A stretch of 64,000 bases of DNA, from the NCBI GenBank assembly GCA_964017155.1, contig OZ024857.1, forward strand, positions 9,343,690 to 9,407,689, read 5' to 3'. The position numbers were made by a program, and so were the translations under genes. This document shows, piece by piece, positions 47,701 to 58,217 of this stretch. Positions within the stretch are counted from its first letter, which is position 1; each line of letters begins with the position of its first letter. This DNA comes from Oasisia sp. SBJ-2009. Its lineage: Eukaryota > Annelida > Polychaeta > Sabellida > Siboglinidae. The notes beneath the pieces were generated by a model. The model worked only from the letters and a program-made list of their open reading frames with translations. It made no database searches and was not told where the DNA came from.

Positions 47701-50700
47701 TAAAAACTATTCAAAATTAAACTTATAATGAAACATGTCACACACAAAATAAATGAAAATGTTGTTGTTAATGTGTCAACTAATTGTTTTCTTTTCTAAT
47801 TTGTATTTTGTGCATTTTAATACTTAGTTTGTTTTCAAAAGCATACATGCTATTATGGACATTAATTATTATGAATTAATCCCAAACGGTCTTAAATGAG
47901 GGGTTCTACTGTAATATTAAATGAGATATTATTACACTTCATTTGTATGGGTATTATAACTGTGGGCATAAAAGTGTTTTATGTATGTTGTAACGTGGAT
48001 GTAAATAAAAATTGTATGTTTGGGAAAAAATGCCGCAAATTCCTGTCCCTCTGATAAGAGGACACCTGCAATGTAGGGACACTTGCTTGGCGGAACAGGT
48101 GTCCCTACAAGACAGGTTCTACTCTAATGCAAAATAGTTTGGCTTTAAGTGACCCTAAAATTGCACAAAATTCAAAAAAATTCCCCCATGCCCCCAGCTG
48201 CAAAGGACTCACTATGCTCGTATCTGATCCCTCATATTTTCACAGACTTTTTTCCCTTCTCCCACTATCATCCCTGACTAATGTTAGTTGCACGTGATCT
48301 ATCCCAGGGTCTATCCCATTTCATTTGTATGTAGCCGTGAATTTAAATTCATCAGTTCCCCCTCATTTGGCTGCTTGCTTATGGATTTCTTATGGATTTT
48401 TGTCTAGAGTCTTACAGGTGTGGATCAGTAAAGGTTGGCATGTATGCTGATCATGCGTATATTGAAGCGATTCTACACATGTATATGCATAGTATATCAT
48501 AATCCATGCATACACAAGGGTGACATCCCAGCATAACTAACATCATTGAAATAAGCTGTTTTTGCATCTTAGATTCTCCCCCATCCAATCACGTTTTTGC
48601 ACATCCAAATGATGGGTGGACAGATTTCTAGATACAGCTGTCTCCTGCACACAACAAGCATACACCATCTCTCATCTTCCCAGTCTCATATTGGACCATG
48701 CGTTTGTGCTGTGCATCTTGCACTGTGTAATTGTACATTGCTGCTCCTCCCTTATGGAACGATCTGCCACGCAACATGCGAACATGTGATTCATTATACC
48801 TGTTCAAAAGACTCCTTAAAACTTATTTATTCAAAAGAGCTTTTTACTCATGAACATTGACGGATGTTTTAAGTTTTCAGGATTTACTTATGTATTATTC
48901 TGAGCTGCATTTAGTACTTTTACATTTATAATATGTATTTTTATTATTATCATATTTTGTTATTATTATTATAAATGTGTATTTTATGATAATTTATTTT
49001 GATATTTGATGCCATGTTTTTATAATTTTTAACTTTTAGTTTCTTTCTATGATTTGTTGTAACAGCACCTTCGAACAAGGTAACTTGGATTTATGGCGCT
49101 ATACAAATGCTTTTATTATTGTTATTAATTGTGTGAGGCGCTGTGGCACAGTGGTTAATGCACACATTACTGACATTGACAGGTGACACAAACACGAGTG
49201 CTCCGCCTGCCAAGCAGGCCCGCCTACAGTTCCACAACCAGACCGTCGACCCAGACCAGGGCACACTCATCATCAACACTACCAGCGAGGCAACTCACCC
49301 GGTAAGTTACCACCTCTGTCGCATATCAACTCGATGGCGTCTCACTACAGCTGAGGCGGCATATGTGTGTGGGGTTTCATCTATAAGAGGGAAGGCAAAG
49401 TTATGCTTTATTTCTACAGAACTATTTACTACTTAAATTTAAGAGTTTATACCAGACGATAGATGATTGTTTCCAACATTACACGTTTTTTTGTGTATGT
49501 TCAAACTCATAGCAACTGTAGGAAACACTATGAACAACTGTTTAAATTGTGTAATTGTTAACAAGTGTTACGTACAGATACATCATGAGATTGTCGTAAT
49601 GCGTTTTTAAATTGTTAACAATTGTCGCTATTGGTTAGTCAAATGTAACAGTGTCATGATACGTTACCTGCAAACAACAACCACTGTAACTGTATTTACA
49701 AACATCAATGATGCTTTTCCCATTCACATGTGACCAACATTGTTATAATATATAATATATATTACAATATAATATGTAAGCCAGACAACTCTCAGTGTTT
49801 GTACCTGACTAAGCCTGGCGTACCTAACAACAGATCACGATGGTGCCGGTGCAGGGTGAGTCGGATGAGCAGATGTTGGCTGCACTACGGGTGGCGCAGG
49901 AGAGTGCTGGTGGGGCAGTGGCGCAGGCGGCGCTCCACCAGCTGCAGTCTTCGCCAAATATCACGCTGTCCGGCGAAATCGCTGGACAGCAGATCTTCGT
50001 TGTTACGGATCCGCAGCAAATTGAGGCACTACAGGTAATTGGTTAATACCAATGATATACCATTTCTCATCACTGCTTACATAAATATTGATACTGTTTT
50101 TTGATTTTTCAAATGGAAGTGCGGAGGTTCAGATTCTTTTTTCTTTTCTTTCCCCTATCATACTTGGACTGATGTCTCCACCCAGCTTCACATGCCTACA
50201 TTTGTTATAAAAATCTTAATTTGTTTAATAAGTATGGACTTATAGTTATTGTTATTTATTGTTATGTTATAAATAAGCAGATTAAAAATTACAAAATTAA
50301 TGTCATGGTAAAATGCTGCATGCTGGTAAGTAACCAGTTGTGAATGGAGATCTCGTAGTTTTGTGGCAATAGTTATGAGCTTTTCATTGCATTCACAGTT
50401 AGATCGATGAGTTTCATGATGCACTTTTCATGTAAAAGTTGCTGATTTGCGTTAACTAAAATCAGTAGATGGTGCCACCTGATGTAATGTTTGGAACTAG
50501 ATATTAATTTTTTAATACTCTTGAAATCTTCCTGTGTTTATACTTCCCAAAATCATAGAATGTACAACTATTGAGTAGGTGTATTGATTGCCTCCTACAT
50601 CATGTAAATGTTGTTGTCATGTTGCAGCAACTTGCACAGCAGCAACAGCAGCTGCAGCAGCAACAACATGACCTGATTCCAGCAACGGTCGCCGAGCAGG

Positions 50701-50903
50701 AGGAAGCCATGTTAAGTAACGCCGATAGCAACCATATCACCACGGCAACAGCAACACATGTCATGACGACTACCGACGCCATTGTCGACGGTGACGATTG
50801 CCTCACAACGGAAGTAAACACTAGTTTAGCAACAAGCGTCGTTGACGCAGTGACAGCAATAAATGACCACGGCGATGGGCCGAGTACATTCACAAGTGAA
50901 TAG
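38756..50903 (+). CDS. ZNF143: ZNF143/ZNF76 (Staf) seven-zinc-finger transcription factor, 12 coding exons, apparently complete
   Basis: Exons: 38756-38860, 39712-40039, 40960-41052, 41581-41699, 42596-42697, 43282-43407, 43883-44084, 44768-44947, 46043-46288, 49183-49301, 49834-50034, 50628-50903. Total 2,097 nt, 698 residues (human ZNF143 638), with every phase compatible. The N-terminal activation region has one copy per exon of a QLEDG-type repeat ([42 protein letters not shown]), diagnostic of ZNF143/76. Seven C2H2 fingers follow, from [19 protein letters not shown] to [19 protein letters not shown], with TGEKP/TGERP linkers and characteristic strings such as [19 protein letters not shown] and [17 protein letters not shown]. 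The C-terminus is Gln-rich ([13 protein letters not shown]). The protein binds SBS/Staf motifs in promoters of snRNA and mRNA genes. The intron after finger 7 contains a LINE tail. AATAAA at 51646 is a plausible poly(A) signal. Assignment to ZNF143 rather than ZNF76 is not possible here; a single pre-duplication gene is likely. Confidence 0.93.
40003..40091. repeat. 46-bp tandem duplication of a ZNF143 exon end plus donor
   Basis: The last 37 bp of the ZNF143 exon (to 40039) and its donor GTGAGT are repeated at 40049-40085, followed by a second donor GTAAGC. Only one base differs over the duplicated exon part (GGCAGC versus GGTAGC). Using the second donor would add a TGA-containing segment. 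Confidence 0.92.
40450..40830. repeat. Two-copy tandem duplication (about 180 bp apart) in a ZNF143 intron
   Basis: GCAAATGCATGGAATATATT through CATTAAGCAACCGTGGCATG and TTGGTCTGAAAAT occurs at about 40538 and again at about 40718. The copies are nearly identical over about 100 bp. Confidence 0.8.
40887..40910 (+). repeat. (GGGGT)n tract, G-quadruplex-capable
   Basis: Five G-runs of three or four separated by single T, about 50 bp upstream of the acceptor at 40960 and on the transcribed RNA strand. Confidence 0.7.
41805..41880 (-). mobile_element. SINE/LINE tail fragment
   Basis: (AAT)n, TTTATTTGTATTGCGCCC and AGGCGCTTTACATAAA form the 3' tail common to marine invertebrate SINE and LINE elements, in minus orientation. 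Confidence 0.5.
43393..43530. repeat. Three-copy duplication of the ZNF143 finger-1 donor
   Basis: The exon end CACCACCTGAAG|GTATGG (43407) recurs as CACCACCTGAAGGTAGGG (about 43449-43466) and ATCGCTTGAAGGTAGGG (about 43507-43523), separated by CACACCACACCAC filler. Confidence 0.82.
44941..45545. repeat. Three tandem copies of the ZNF143 finger-5 donor, third interrupted by an insertion
   Basis: CACACCGGTCAGTGACA, where CACACCG is exon and GTCAGT the donor at 44948, starts units at 44941, about 45007 and about 45098. Each is followed by CATCTACAGTCATCTTTATC. The third unit is broken by the element at 45168-45513 and resumes with CATAATATTATTAATTTCTC. Confidence 0.88.
45168..45513. mobile_element. 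hAT-like MITE, 346 bp
   Basis: Termini CAGGGTCCGTAC and GTATGGACCCTG are inverted repeats, and CTTTAT flanks both ends directly. Inner CCTTGAATTT motifs are also repeated in inverted order. It inserted into the duplicated ZNF143 donor array. Confidence 0.78.
48690..49130 (+). pseudogene. LINE 3' end in a ZNF143 intron
   Basis: The end of the reverse-transcriptase frame is visible ([13 protein letters not shown] in one frame; [28 protein letters not shown] in another). It is followed by a 3' UTR ending GGCGCTATACAAATGC and an (ATT)n-type tail. This is typical of CR1/L2-like LINEs. Confidence 0.75.
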
Positions 50904-52102
50904 ACACCGTCTCCTTGCCTCACTGCAACTTGCACACTGGGGCTGGAGGTTGTTTTGTTTTGAATGTGACGTTAGAAATCTAGGCAGATCTCAGGTGAGT
51001 TACCTCATTACTGACAATGTCATCCACCTGTGATTGAGTCGGCACTGTTACGTGCTCACCCTTCAGTTGGTGCCAACACCGTCCGTGACGAAGAGTTCTC
51101 GCAGCTATCGACAGAACGCAAAACAATACGTCAGCAAATCGGAACATCTTGACTCGTGTGGTTCTTGTTATCCAACTGCCTTAATCCGTTTGCATGTGTA
51201 GTTTGGACTTACTTGATCTACGTTCCCTCATTTGTCCAAATAATGCACACCTGTGTATACAAATGTAGAAGTCTATAATAACTATCATCGTAAAACTGTG
51301 TACAGAAATTTGATTATCAATATTATATTGGTTCTTGATATCTTGGTTGTAGTCAATTTGTGATTTCCTGTTTTAGTCAAATTTCTTTTTTATTATATGC
51401 AGTATTTTTAAAATATACTGTGTAATTGATGATCTGAAAGCAAACTAGCAATAATAACTTGAGTCATTCATTGCATTAGTGTTGAATTTACAATGTGTAT
51501 ATATTGATGACATATCAACTGTTGAATAATACTATCCATATGAAATATGCTGTTATCATATTTCTTCTCTGGTTTTTATTGTGAAATGAAATGAAATATG
51601 CCAGTGCTACGGTACCAAGGATGTTTTAAATACAAAATGTTCACTAATAAAGGTGAAAAATCAACAACGCTGTTCCTTGAGATAAGTAGACTATAATTAT
51701 CATACATTTGATACATGAATTACATTATGACATTGATAATTTATAGGTATTTGGAAGCCAAAAGTCAGACAGTCGGAAGAAATAATTTATGAAATCCTCA
51801 TGCAGCTGTATAATAGTTGGCCAATGACAATTGTACTTTCCTTTACTGGATCAGTGAACAGACATCCTTTCAAGAAAAAACATTAACATAATAGTTGTGT
51901 GTATAATCTAACGTCATGTTAACATGTGATAACTAAAAAGTATAATTCTAATAATTGCATATACAAATAATTCTAATAATTTATTTGTGTGTATATATTT
52001 ATATATACATAATTAAATAATACATACTAGTACTGGATGTTCAGACTGTTGTGTAATAATAAATAAACACTAAAGCAATACCAAAAAAAAAAAAAAATCA
52101 CC
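50904..52102. other. ZNF143 3' UTR and flank
   Basis: AT-rich sequence after the ZNF143 stop, with AATAAA at 51646-51651 as the best poly(A) signal. A poly(A) run at 52083-52097 precedes the first tRNA. No other feature is supported. Confidence 0.5.
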
Positions 52103-52190
52103 TCTCGCGAGACGGAGTCGAACCGCCGACCTAAGGATCACCGGAAGTTTCCACTACAGTCCTCCGCTCTACCAACTGAGCTATCGCGAG
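52103..52190 (-). tRNA. tRNA-Tyr (GTA) with 15-nt intron, copy 1
   Basis: The minus strand folds as a tRNA: acceptor CTCGCGA pairs with TCGCGAG, D arm GCTCAGTTGGTAGAGC, anticodon GTA at 52157-52155, and T arm GGCGGTTCGACTCCGTC, with discriminator A. The 15-nt intron (52153-52139) sits directly after position 37, the canonical place, as expected for eukaryotic tRNA-Tyr. Internal box A (TAGCTCAGTTGG) and box B (GGTTCGACTCC) are intact. A long T run (minus strand) a few bases downstream is a Pol III terminator. Confidence 0.95.
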
Positions 52191-52905
52191 TGAGATGCTG
52201 TAGAGCCGTTCAAGTAGCCAGCCAATGTGCGGCTAACAGAGTTTGCCCCTTTATAATGTAAATCCTCGTTTTAACATGGCAGTATTTACATGAGATGATT
52301 TATTATCATCGGAAATATCTCACTTAGATTTGTGTGCGATATAGGATCTCGCCTATCGAATTTGTAAGGAACAATGATGACATGGTCATGGTACGTACTT
52401 TAGCTGCTCACCATGTGGCGCCACTGTTTATTGCGCGGTCTAAATATAGGTCAGCACTGCACTGAAATTTGGCACGTCAAGCCAATTTATTCTGTTCTGA
52501 AAATCCACAGCATGCAGAGTTGGTGCTTTTCGTTGCAACATGCGCTACATTACAGTAGACTAGTGAAAGTTGGTACTAACGTAATCAGCTCCAGCGGCCC
52601 TGGCGCGCGAGGATGAAGCATTTAAAAGTATCAATAATAAATATTTTTAAAAATCACACAATCTGCGTAACCTTATTTAGATTACTTAATCTCATTCAGA
52701 ATTAATAAAAATATATATTATAAAGTCTAAAATATTGGTTAAAATCAGTATTATTTTTAAAAGGTCGCGCTGTTCGGCTAATTTACTAATATTAATTTAT
52801 AATTGATTCAAAAGTCAGAATATTTTCTATGTATCCATTTATGGGTGGCGTATGCAGATGGACATTAGTTTTGGTCATGGCCGGGGCTATGCCTATGACA
52901 AAATT

Positions 52906-52961
52906 AATATAATTATTATCAAACGTAAAGGGGCCCCTTTACGTTTGATAATAATTATATT
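52906..52961. repeat. Perfect 56-bp palindrome between two tRNA-Tyr genes
   Basis: 28-bp arms 52906-52933 and 52934-52961 are exact reverse complements with no spacer; the centre is AAAGGGGCCCCTTT. Confidence 0.95.
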
Positions 52962-53140
52962 TTTAAAACCTTTCTAATATAATAGCTAATAATATCCATA
53001 GTATGTTCAATGCATCACAGTATTAAAATGTTATATAAATGTATAGCTAGAATATCATTTGGTGTATGTATTAAACTATGGCTAATATACTAACAAAGAA
53101 AATTTGAGCGTATGATGAGATGTTATCTAAAAGATTTTTC

Positions 53141-53228
53141 TCTCGCGAGACGGAGTCGAACCGCCGACCTAAGGATCACCGGAAGTTTCCACTACAGTCC
53201 TCCGCTCTACCAACTGAGCTATCGCGAG
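53141..53228 (-). tRNA. tRNA-Tyr (GTA) with 15-nt intron, copy 2
   Basis: Base-for-base identical to the copy at 52103-52190, including the intron (53191-53177). The anticodon GTA is at 53195-53193. The flanks differ, so the identity is limited to the gene, which suggests concerted evolution or recent duplication followed by flank decay. A short TCTTTT run lies downstream on the minus strand. Confidence 0.95.
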
Positions 53229-54735
53229 TGAACTGCTTTCGGGACAATAAAATAGCAGGCCAACAGGCGGCCACTGGCCAGCTATAAAACATGTGGCGCG
53301 TGGTCACGTGCTCCGTCGAAGCAACGATGCGTGGCTGGCGATTACACATTACGTCATTACAGTTCGCGCGTTGCCGCGTTTGTTTCCGTACATCCATTCT
53401 CATGATACTTTAAGTACTAGTATTGATTAAATTAGTTAGTTCTGCTAATTAGTAAATTACAACAATGTTACCACAGAACACCAAAACATTAAATAAACAT
53501 AGACATAGACATGATAGACAGTCACAGATTATGAATATGATTTCAAATTATATCCCATATAATTATTAATATTGAACTTCATAATACGAAAATAAGCGTA
53601 TTTATGGCTTTGTATCATGATAAATTATACTGGTCATTTGGCTTGAATTTGAGTCTGAAATGAGTTTAGAATAATATTAAGTCAAGATAAAATCAATAAA
53701 AATAATATAATTATGAAAGTAATAATAGTTTATAAATTCTACATGCAATTACTTTTCTTGCTATCTTGATATTATAGTACAATTGTATTTTCCTAATAAT
53801 ATGTACACAGACACATTTCTTATTATTAGCCTAAACCATTGTTGTTTAAACACATTATTATAATCCAAATAAACGCCATCCAAACATAAAGAAATAGACT
53901 GGTGAAACAACAAGTAACTATTGCTAGTTCCACTCACACAAACCTCAGCTAGGCTTACACAAATTTAAGCTGCAGTTGAATTGTTAACACACCCCATAAC
54001 TTATTGTTATGACAATTGTCCATGTAATTTTATTACACAGATACAAATTTTATTGTTGAAAAAACACATAATTTATTACCGACAAATCACCATGTCCTCA
54101 TTCAGATGGATGAAAACACTGAACACATGCAAGCAGCACGTATACAAACTAATGTGGCGTTTATTAAAAAGCCATAAGAACAGCAACAAGTGCCAGGTAT
54201 TTGGTGATGTAATTTAGTTCAGCTGCACGCACCCTGGGGGAGTCACTCAACTCATAACATTGTCAGTAAACCATGTTTTGAAAAGGATATTGAAAATAGT
54301 GTTGATAGCTCCAAGATTGGTTAACTGGTCCTCCTTTAAACAAATAAAAATAGCATAGTACTCTTATAGCAGGTTCAAACATACACTATTTGTTTAGGGT
54401 ATACTTTTGTCTAACTTTTATAAATTTTATATAATATATATATATATACCAGGTTACCTGGTATATAGCAGTATTTGCCCTGAGTAAAGTGATAGGTGAA
54501 GTGGTAGGATGGGCCAAGCAAGCATTGAAGGCATGATGTGACGCCATGTGGATATGTGGGCGTGACCACCTAGAACTATTTTTAAAACTACCTTTAAAAT
54601 CGTGCAATGTTTGGTATATTTTGAGTGAGGTGGCTTAGAAAACAGCAAGGTGGCCCATCTCGTTCATTATATAACAGGGGAAACACTGTATATTATAGTA
54701 AATATATTGTTCATGGCTCCAAGAATAGTTTATTT
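53229..54735. other. AT-rich intergenic DNA, nothing recognised
   Basis: No exon-like frame, RNA gene or clear mobile element. A short AT tract lies near 54430. Confidence 0.5.
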
Positions 54736-54775
54736 TAGTATGATTTACTTACTTCGGAGCATTTTTGTCGAAGCG

Positions 54776-54820
54776 AGTACGACGTTTCGACCCGTCGTCT
54801 ACGGGCCTTGTTCACGTACT
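54776..54820 (-). ncRNA. Hammerhead-like motif, left arm of the Penelope element
   Basis: On the minus strand: AGTAC, core GTGAACA, stem II GGCCCGT/ACGGGTC, GAAAC, GTC, GTACT. It carries the same G3/C8 core exchange as the copies at 26164 and 55349. Confidence 0.45.
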
Positions 54821-55348
54821 GGTGTCACGTGTGTTGCCTCACCTAACACGAACAACAACCCATGAAGATCTATGTTGGGACTACCATACGTGGCAGGACT
54901 ATCAGAACAGCTTGGCCTGATTTATAAGTCACACAACATACACATGTACCACAAGCCGGCGAACACCCTCCGCTCGATGATAGTACACCCCAAAGACAAA
55001 ACAGCCAAAGGTCACCAATGTGGAACCATCTATAACATCACGTGTGACATCGACAGCAGCCACACATACATAGAGAACTAAGAGAACACTCAGCCAGAGA
55101 TTCAAAGAACACACAAACCTGGACAAACCAACAGGAGTAGGAGATCATTGCTGGGCCACAGGACACTCAGTGTCCATGACGAACACTAAAGGACTGACCT
55201 GTGAATCCAACTGGCACAAGAGAAAAGTGAAGGAGGCCATATACATCAAACAGAGAGCCCCTACCATGAACAGAGATCAGGGATACCATCTGCCTGCCAT
55301 CTACAATCAAATCATCCTGCCGAAATCTGAGGCAACACACGTGACACC

Positions 55349-55393
55349 AGTACGTGATCAAGGCCCGTAGACGACGGGTCGAAACGTCGTACT
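55349..55393 (+). ncRNA. Hammerhead-like motif, right arm of the Penelope element
   Basis: AGTAC (55349-55353), core GTGATCA (55354-55360), one unpaired A, stem II GGCCCGT (55362-55368) with ACGGGTC (55374-55380), GAAA (55381-55384), CGTC, then GTACT (55389-55393) closing stem I. The predicted cleavage position follows C at 55388. Confidence 0.48.
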
Positions 55394-55707
55394 CGCTTCG
55401 ACAAAAATGCTCCAAAGTAAATCATACTATAACTGTATATTATGTATATTATATATATATCATGGTACACATGCACGTTGTATGCATGTTTTAAGATGTC
55501 AAAATGTAGTTTTACTTTTCTGACAGCTGCGGACAGTTGTGATTTGATAGTTGATACACTAGGCATGCAACTTGGGCAGAATACATACATATTATGAGGA
55601 ATTTGTTTCAAGGATGGTTTACCAGCACTGCGCTGACCGACAGGGAACATGATACATTTCATTCCTACACCTACTCACCACTGCAAACAGACCACTATCT
55701 ACAACAT

Positions 55708-58160
55708 TCATGTCTCCTCACTCTGCAAGTCTTCCAGCTGGAACTCAGTCACTACTTGTGTCACCTTAATCTTCAGCAACCTCCTCTTCCGTTCGTCCTT
55801 GATCTCTTCAATCTGCAGTGCTAAGTTTCTCGCCCACACTGAAGTCGGGGAAATGTCCCTCTCCATCTCTGCTTTCCTCCTCACCTCTTCTTCTTTTCGT
55901 ATTTTCTCAAGCTGCGCTTCGCTGTCGTACAAGTAGTCACTCAGGTGATTCAGAAACGCCCCCCCTGAAGCATTGTCTGTCCTCGTGTTCCCATGTAACC
56001 CCAGCTGTATTGGCGCCCCTATACTGTTTCGCTTCACCCCTTGTTCCTCCACCTTCCACCCATCCCCCTGTGCTACAATGTTGTGACCAAGATGGTCTCC
56101 TGTACTATCAATGCCATTCAGGATGTCGTGCTTAATGTCGTGCTTGACGTCACTACACAAGAGACTGTCTATAATCGCTTGTGTTTGCTGTGTTTGTGTG
56201 GCATCTTCGCTGCCATGCATATGGTGAACTTCACGCGGCTCCTGCGCACTTTCTGTGTCTGCCGAGTTGTTCAGCGAGTCGTCCTAAAACAGATGTACCT
56301 ACACGTTATTTACAACTACTCTCATTTTCCAACAAAATTACTACATATCAGAAACTTAACCATGTGGGTGCAGGGATTTATGTTTTCTAGGATCCAGTGT
56401 TTTGAACTTTCGGTAGACAGGTGCATATTAACCCCTAGCTGAAACAATGGACAGAAAATGCACTGCTCACAAAATATGCACTGCTACCAAAGCTCAATCA
56501 AATAGCTATTCCATTGTTTGGCTGAGTTAAGCTTCGGCTTAGTAAACATATTAACATTTTATTACAAAATATTGTAGAATTTCCAATAGTTCCGCTCTTT
56601 TTTTTTGGCATATTAGAAAATGTATTTACTTGACAAAATGTGACATAGTAGATCTTTTAGTTAGATTATTAAAGACCGAATAAACGAGGCATGACTGTAT
56701 TATGTTACATACCGTTCCATTGCCTTGTGTTCTGCGTTTGGATACTATGTATGGCCTCAGAAAGCCAAGATGTTCAAGTATCCATTCCTGCCTTTTGGTC
56801 AGACGTTTCTTGAGATTTCCATTTTTTGGCGGTTTCATGTGACGGCTGTATTGAGTGCGCAAACTGTTCATCTTTCTGTTGATGTCATCCACTGAAAATA
56901 AAACGAATCTGTTCAGTAAACTGGTAATGTCCACAGACATAGAACTTCAGAATTAACTTTATTGGTAACTAGACTTGCAAATATAAAAACATAATAAAAA
57001 TTTAAGTCACAGTAATGTCATTTAAAACTAGAAAACACTGTGTTTTGCAACCCCAGTTAAATAACAATGCCATGTTCATAAAGGAAACAAAGAAATAAAA
57101 AACATATGATGAATTTAATATATATTATGATCTGTATTCTGTATTCAAAGACTGCATAATTGAAAATGGATGCCAATTGTACTCAATAACTGGAACCATT
57201 CTAACAGGGCAGCCTACCATTAGAAATTTACATAATCATTCATGAAATTTACCTCAGATTAGTGTTAGTATTATGAAAAGTGCTCCTGTATTATGGAAAT
57301 AAAAATAGAGAAAATTTTACACATCAAAGCTAATCGGGCCATTCCGTGAGAACGCAACCAATGAGGTTGCTGTGATCTCTTAGATTTTTTAATAGATCAG
57401 TATGGTGAGAGCCTTTGGTAAGATTAGTATAAATCAAAAATTTGAGTGTTCTAGCTTAACTAGTTTTCAAGTGACATCAGTTTGAAATTTGGGACTTAGA
57501 CGTGTTTCAACAGCTTGTTAAAAATAAATAATTTTATTCAAATTTCAAGTCAATAATTATTTATCTTCTGCACTATTTAGCCTGTGTCAGTGGAATTGTG
57601 TGGCGTTGTTCTCTATAATATAGAGATTACATAACTACAATTAGAACATAAATACAGTGTATTGTTAATGTGCAGCAAGTTGATAAACATCATGATTTAT
57701 TCAAAATATCACACGCGGGAGGGTTTTCAGACCCTGATTGTGAGCAAAATACACACACCTTACACCCAAATTGTACATATTTGGTACCAAAACATAAATA
57801 CAGCTGTATGTGCAAATCTAAGAAATATGGCAGGTCTTGTTGCCTTAATTATGAATCTGTACATATGCAAAGATGGTACGTTATTATATTTCTTTAACAA
57901 TGACCAACTTCCGACCCAGAAACATTGATGAGGCGTAGCTTGTATTATCACAAAACTTGTTCTAGGTGCTAGTTAATTTCTATAACTCAAATAACTATTA
58001 AGTCTCAATATCCTTCCAAGCTTCCTTCACAACAAAAATTTTATACGTCTGGGTGCCCCAACTTTTAAAATAAATTGCTTGACTTGTGATATACAAAAGG
58101 GTTTTCAGACATTGATTGCAAGCTAAATATAGGTGGGTTAAATGAACTGTTGTATGTAAT

Positions 58161-58217
<57 letters not shown>

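Larger units (their letters stand above)
54736..55431 (+). mobile_element. Penelope-like element fragment between inverted arms
   Basis: The left arm 54736-54842 and right arm 55319-55431 are inverted repeats (TAGTATGATTTAC at the outside; GTGACACCAGTACGTG within). Between them, LPYVAGLSEQLGLIYKSHNI and NTLRSMIVHPKDKTAKGHQ lead into CGTIYNITCDIDSSHTYIEN, the GIY-YIG endonuclease start. After a stop, RTLSQRFKEHTNLDKP, HCWATGHSVSM and MNRDQGYHLPAIYNQIILP follow. This is the C-terminal end of a Penelope-like protein; the reverse transcriptase is absent. Inverted terminal copies with hammerhead motifs are known for this class. Confidence 0.8.
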
